Position numbers and translations under genes: made by a program. This document shows positions 33,059 through 33,796 of a stretch of 33,796 bases of DNA, in pieces (within the stretch, counting starts at the first letter, position 1; the number at the start of each line of letters is the position of its first letter). Under the pieces are notes generated by a model. The model worked only from the letters and a program-made list of their open reading frames with translations. It was not told where the DNA came from and did not search any database. Location of the stretch: the NCBI GenBank assembly GCA_001724215.1, contig MEDW01000015.1, positions 1-33,796 on the forward strand. The letters run 5' to 3'. The stretch is from Erythrobacter sp. SCN 62-14. Lineage in GTDB: Bacteria > Pseudomonadota > Alphaproteobacteria > Sphingomonadales > Sphingomonadaceae.

Positions 33059-33307
33059 GAATCGGTTGGCGAGGGGCGCGGTATCGCCTGGTTCGGGCAA
33101 AAGGGCGATTCACCACTGGGCCAGAAGGGCTCCGACACGCTGATTCAGGGTCTGATTGGGGGTGATTCAGGCGATTCTTGAAGGAGATTCGCATCCTGAT
33201 TCGAACGGGATGCGAATTCGGGGCCAGAATGTGAGATCCTAACTCGTTGATTTTTTGTTGGATTACAACTTTGTGAAATAAAATTGCAAAAAGCCGTTGA
33301 CCGAATC
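33059..33307. promoter_or_regulatory. array of eight GANTC sites upstream of the rRNA promoter
   Basis: GANTC occurs at 33059, 33107, 33142, 33164, 33173, 33186, 33198 and 33303, about one per 31 bp where roughly one per 256 bp is expected. TGATTCAGG is repeated at 33141 and 33163. GATT cores at 33142, 33154, 33164, 33173, 33186 and 33198 are spaced 12, 10, 9, 13 and 12 bp, close to one helical turn. GANTC is the methylation site of CcrM in alphaproteobacteria. The site at 33303 lies in the promoter spacer, directly after the -35 box. A cluster like this could be a phased protein-binding array or a methylation switch. Confidence 0.65.
33187..33217. repeat. 10-bp inverted repeat ATTCGCATCC / GGATGCGAAT within the GANTC array
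   Basis: Exact arms (33187-33196 and 33208-33217) around an 11-nt centre that holds another GATTC. It lies about 80 bp before the rRNA promoter -35 box, outside the transcribed leader, so a protein-binding role is more likely than an RNA hairpin. Confidence 0.45.
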
Positions 33308-33325
33308 CCGAAGCACGCATAGATG
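33249..33325 (+). promoter_or_regulatory. ribosomal RNA operon promoter with AT-rich UP-like region
   Basis: TTGACC (33297-33302) and TAGATG (33320-33325) are separated by exactly 17 bp, a good sigma70-type promoter. The 45 bp before it (33249-33293) is rich in A and T tracts, as in UP elements that bind the RNA polymerase alpha subunit at rRNA promoters. Transcription would start near 33332, about 370 bp before the 16S gene. It is the only convincing promoter in the 750 bp between the aspartic protease and 16S rRNA. Confidence 0.7.
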
Positions 33326-33331
33326 GGCTCC

Positions 33332-33698
33332 ACCGACGCGGCGCTGACGGCTTCCACCGCCACCGCAACGCTCGGTCGCCACGAAATTCGGATAGCCGGT
33401 CCCCCGGTGTAAATCGGGGAACCAATCGCTGTCCGCTTTTACTGTCGGCGGCTCTTTGACATCGTTGGTTTTTGATGAAGGGACATGTGGGCGACGGCGC
33501 CCGGTCCGGGGACCTCAAGGCTCCGGTAACCGGTTAACTCAAGCCGATCGCCACATCCGATCGCGGGCTCCACGCTCGCCCGGATGGCAAGCATGTTCAT
33601 TCGTATCCATTACGTTTGACAGTGCAGGTATCGGCTCCTTGAAGCTCATGCCAGTCTGGCTAGTGGGGTTTTCCCCATGCTTGATTGGTGTGTGACAC
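33332..33698 (+). other. rRNA operon leader with boxA
   Basis: The leader holds GGCTCTTTGACAT (33450-33462), close to the boxA antitermination consensus TGCTCTTTAACA. After it, CATGTGGGCGAC (near 33483) and GATCGCCACATCC (near 33547) can pair as a stem. GGGG-TTTT-CCCC at 33664-33675 is another small stem just before 16S. Such stems usually guide RNase III processing. No gene or tRNA is present in the leader. Confidence 0.6.
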
Positions 33699-33699
33699 A

Positions 33700-33796
33700 A
33701 ACTTGAGAGTTTGATCCTGGCTCAGAACGAACGCTGGCGGCATGCCTAACACATGCAAGTCGAACGAGACCTTCGGGTCTAGTGGCGCACGGGTGC
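33700..33796 (+). rRNA. rrs: 16S ribosomal RNA, 5' end (partial, cut by window edge)
   Basis: The sequence AGAGTTTGATCCTGGCTCAG (the universal 27F region) at about 33705-33724 is followed by ACGAACGCTGGCGGCATGCC and a V1 stem with GACCTTCGGGTC. These bases match alphaproteobacterial 16S of the Sphingomonadales, and most closely the Erythrobacter type by memory. Only the first ~97 bases are visible. The exact 5' end is placed by comparison to other 16S genes and may be off by a few bases. Confidence 0.97.

Noticed and set aside
33612..33640. Second rRNA promoter starting at TTGACA (near 33616)
   Set aside because: No acceptable -10 hexamer lies 16-18 bp downstream.

Overview
The window comes from an alphaproteobacterium of the Sphingomonadales, most likely the Erythrobacteraceae (Erythrobacter/Porphyrobacter group). 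The evidence is the 5' end of a 16S rRNA gene at the right edge, whose signature after the universal 27F region is of the sphingomonad/erythrobacter type, together with a COQ9-type ubiquinone protein, a ubiquinol-cytochrome c chaperone, BamE, DUF177 and an HslVU set in GC-rich DNA.

Left core (1-5783). A minus-strand block runs SCO-family copper lipoprotein, YcgN-type cysteine-cluster protein, YgjP-type metallopeptidase, a small membrane protein with a coiled coil, ribD and ribE (cut by the window edge). Facing away from it on the plus strand are a secreted ankyrin-repeat protein, a COQ9 protein and ssb.

Accessory island (about 5796-22639). Directly after ssb the DNA becomes visibly more AT-rich. 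Four tightly packed plus-strand genes follow: three different tyrosine recombinases (436, 513 and 678 aa) and a 157-aa basic/coiled-coil protein. The cargo is a type I restriction-modification operon, hsdM-hsdS-(DUF262/DUF1524/DUF5655 protein)-hsdR, whose genes overlap or nearly touch, plus a separate gene with a PD-(D/E)xK-like signature. A complete IS1182-like insertion sequence (1530 bp, 16-bp ends, GGGC target duplication) sits near the right end. The remaining gene-poor 600 bp holds several hairpins, one of them a 114-bp near-perfect stem-loop enclosing a 37-codon ORF with a strong ribosome-binding site. A 10-bp direct repeat (CAGTTTGTAA) lies just after ssb and again near the end of this region. 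If it is the att core, the uninterrupted site would be a short convergent gap between ssb and the DUF177 gene. A 17-bp-arm dyad with a 9-bp centre lies just upstream of the first recombinase.

Right core (22823-33796). Minus-strand DUF177 and ubiquinol-cytochrome c chaperone genes are followed by plus-strand bamE, hslV, an acyltransferase placed between hslV and hslU, hslU and an ACT-domain gene. Then come minus-strand genes for an S9 peptidase, an Atm1-type ABC exporter and an aspartic protease with two DTG motifs. The last 750 bp before the 16S gene is a ribosomal RNA control region: an array of eight GANTC sites (six GATT cores spaced about one helical turn apart), an AT-rich UP-like tract, a good sigma70-type promoter, boxA and leader.

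The most distinctive features are the recombinase quartet with its defence cargo and nearby DNA dyad, the DUF262 gene embedded in a type I R-M operon, the island-end hairpin, and the GANTC array upstream of the rRNA promoter.
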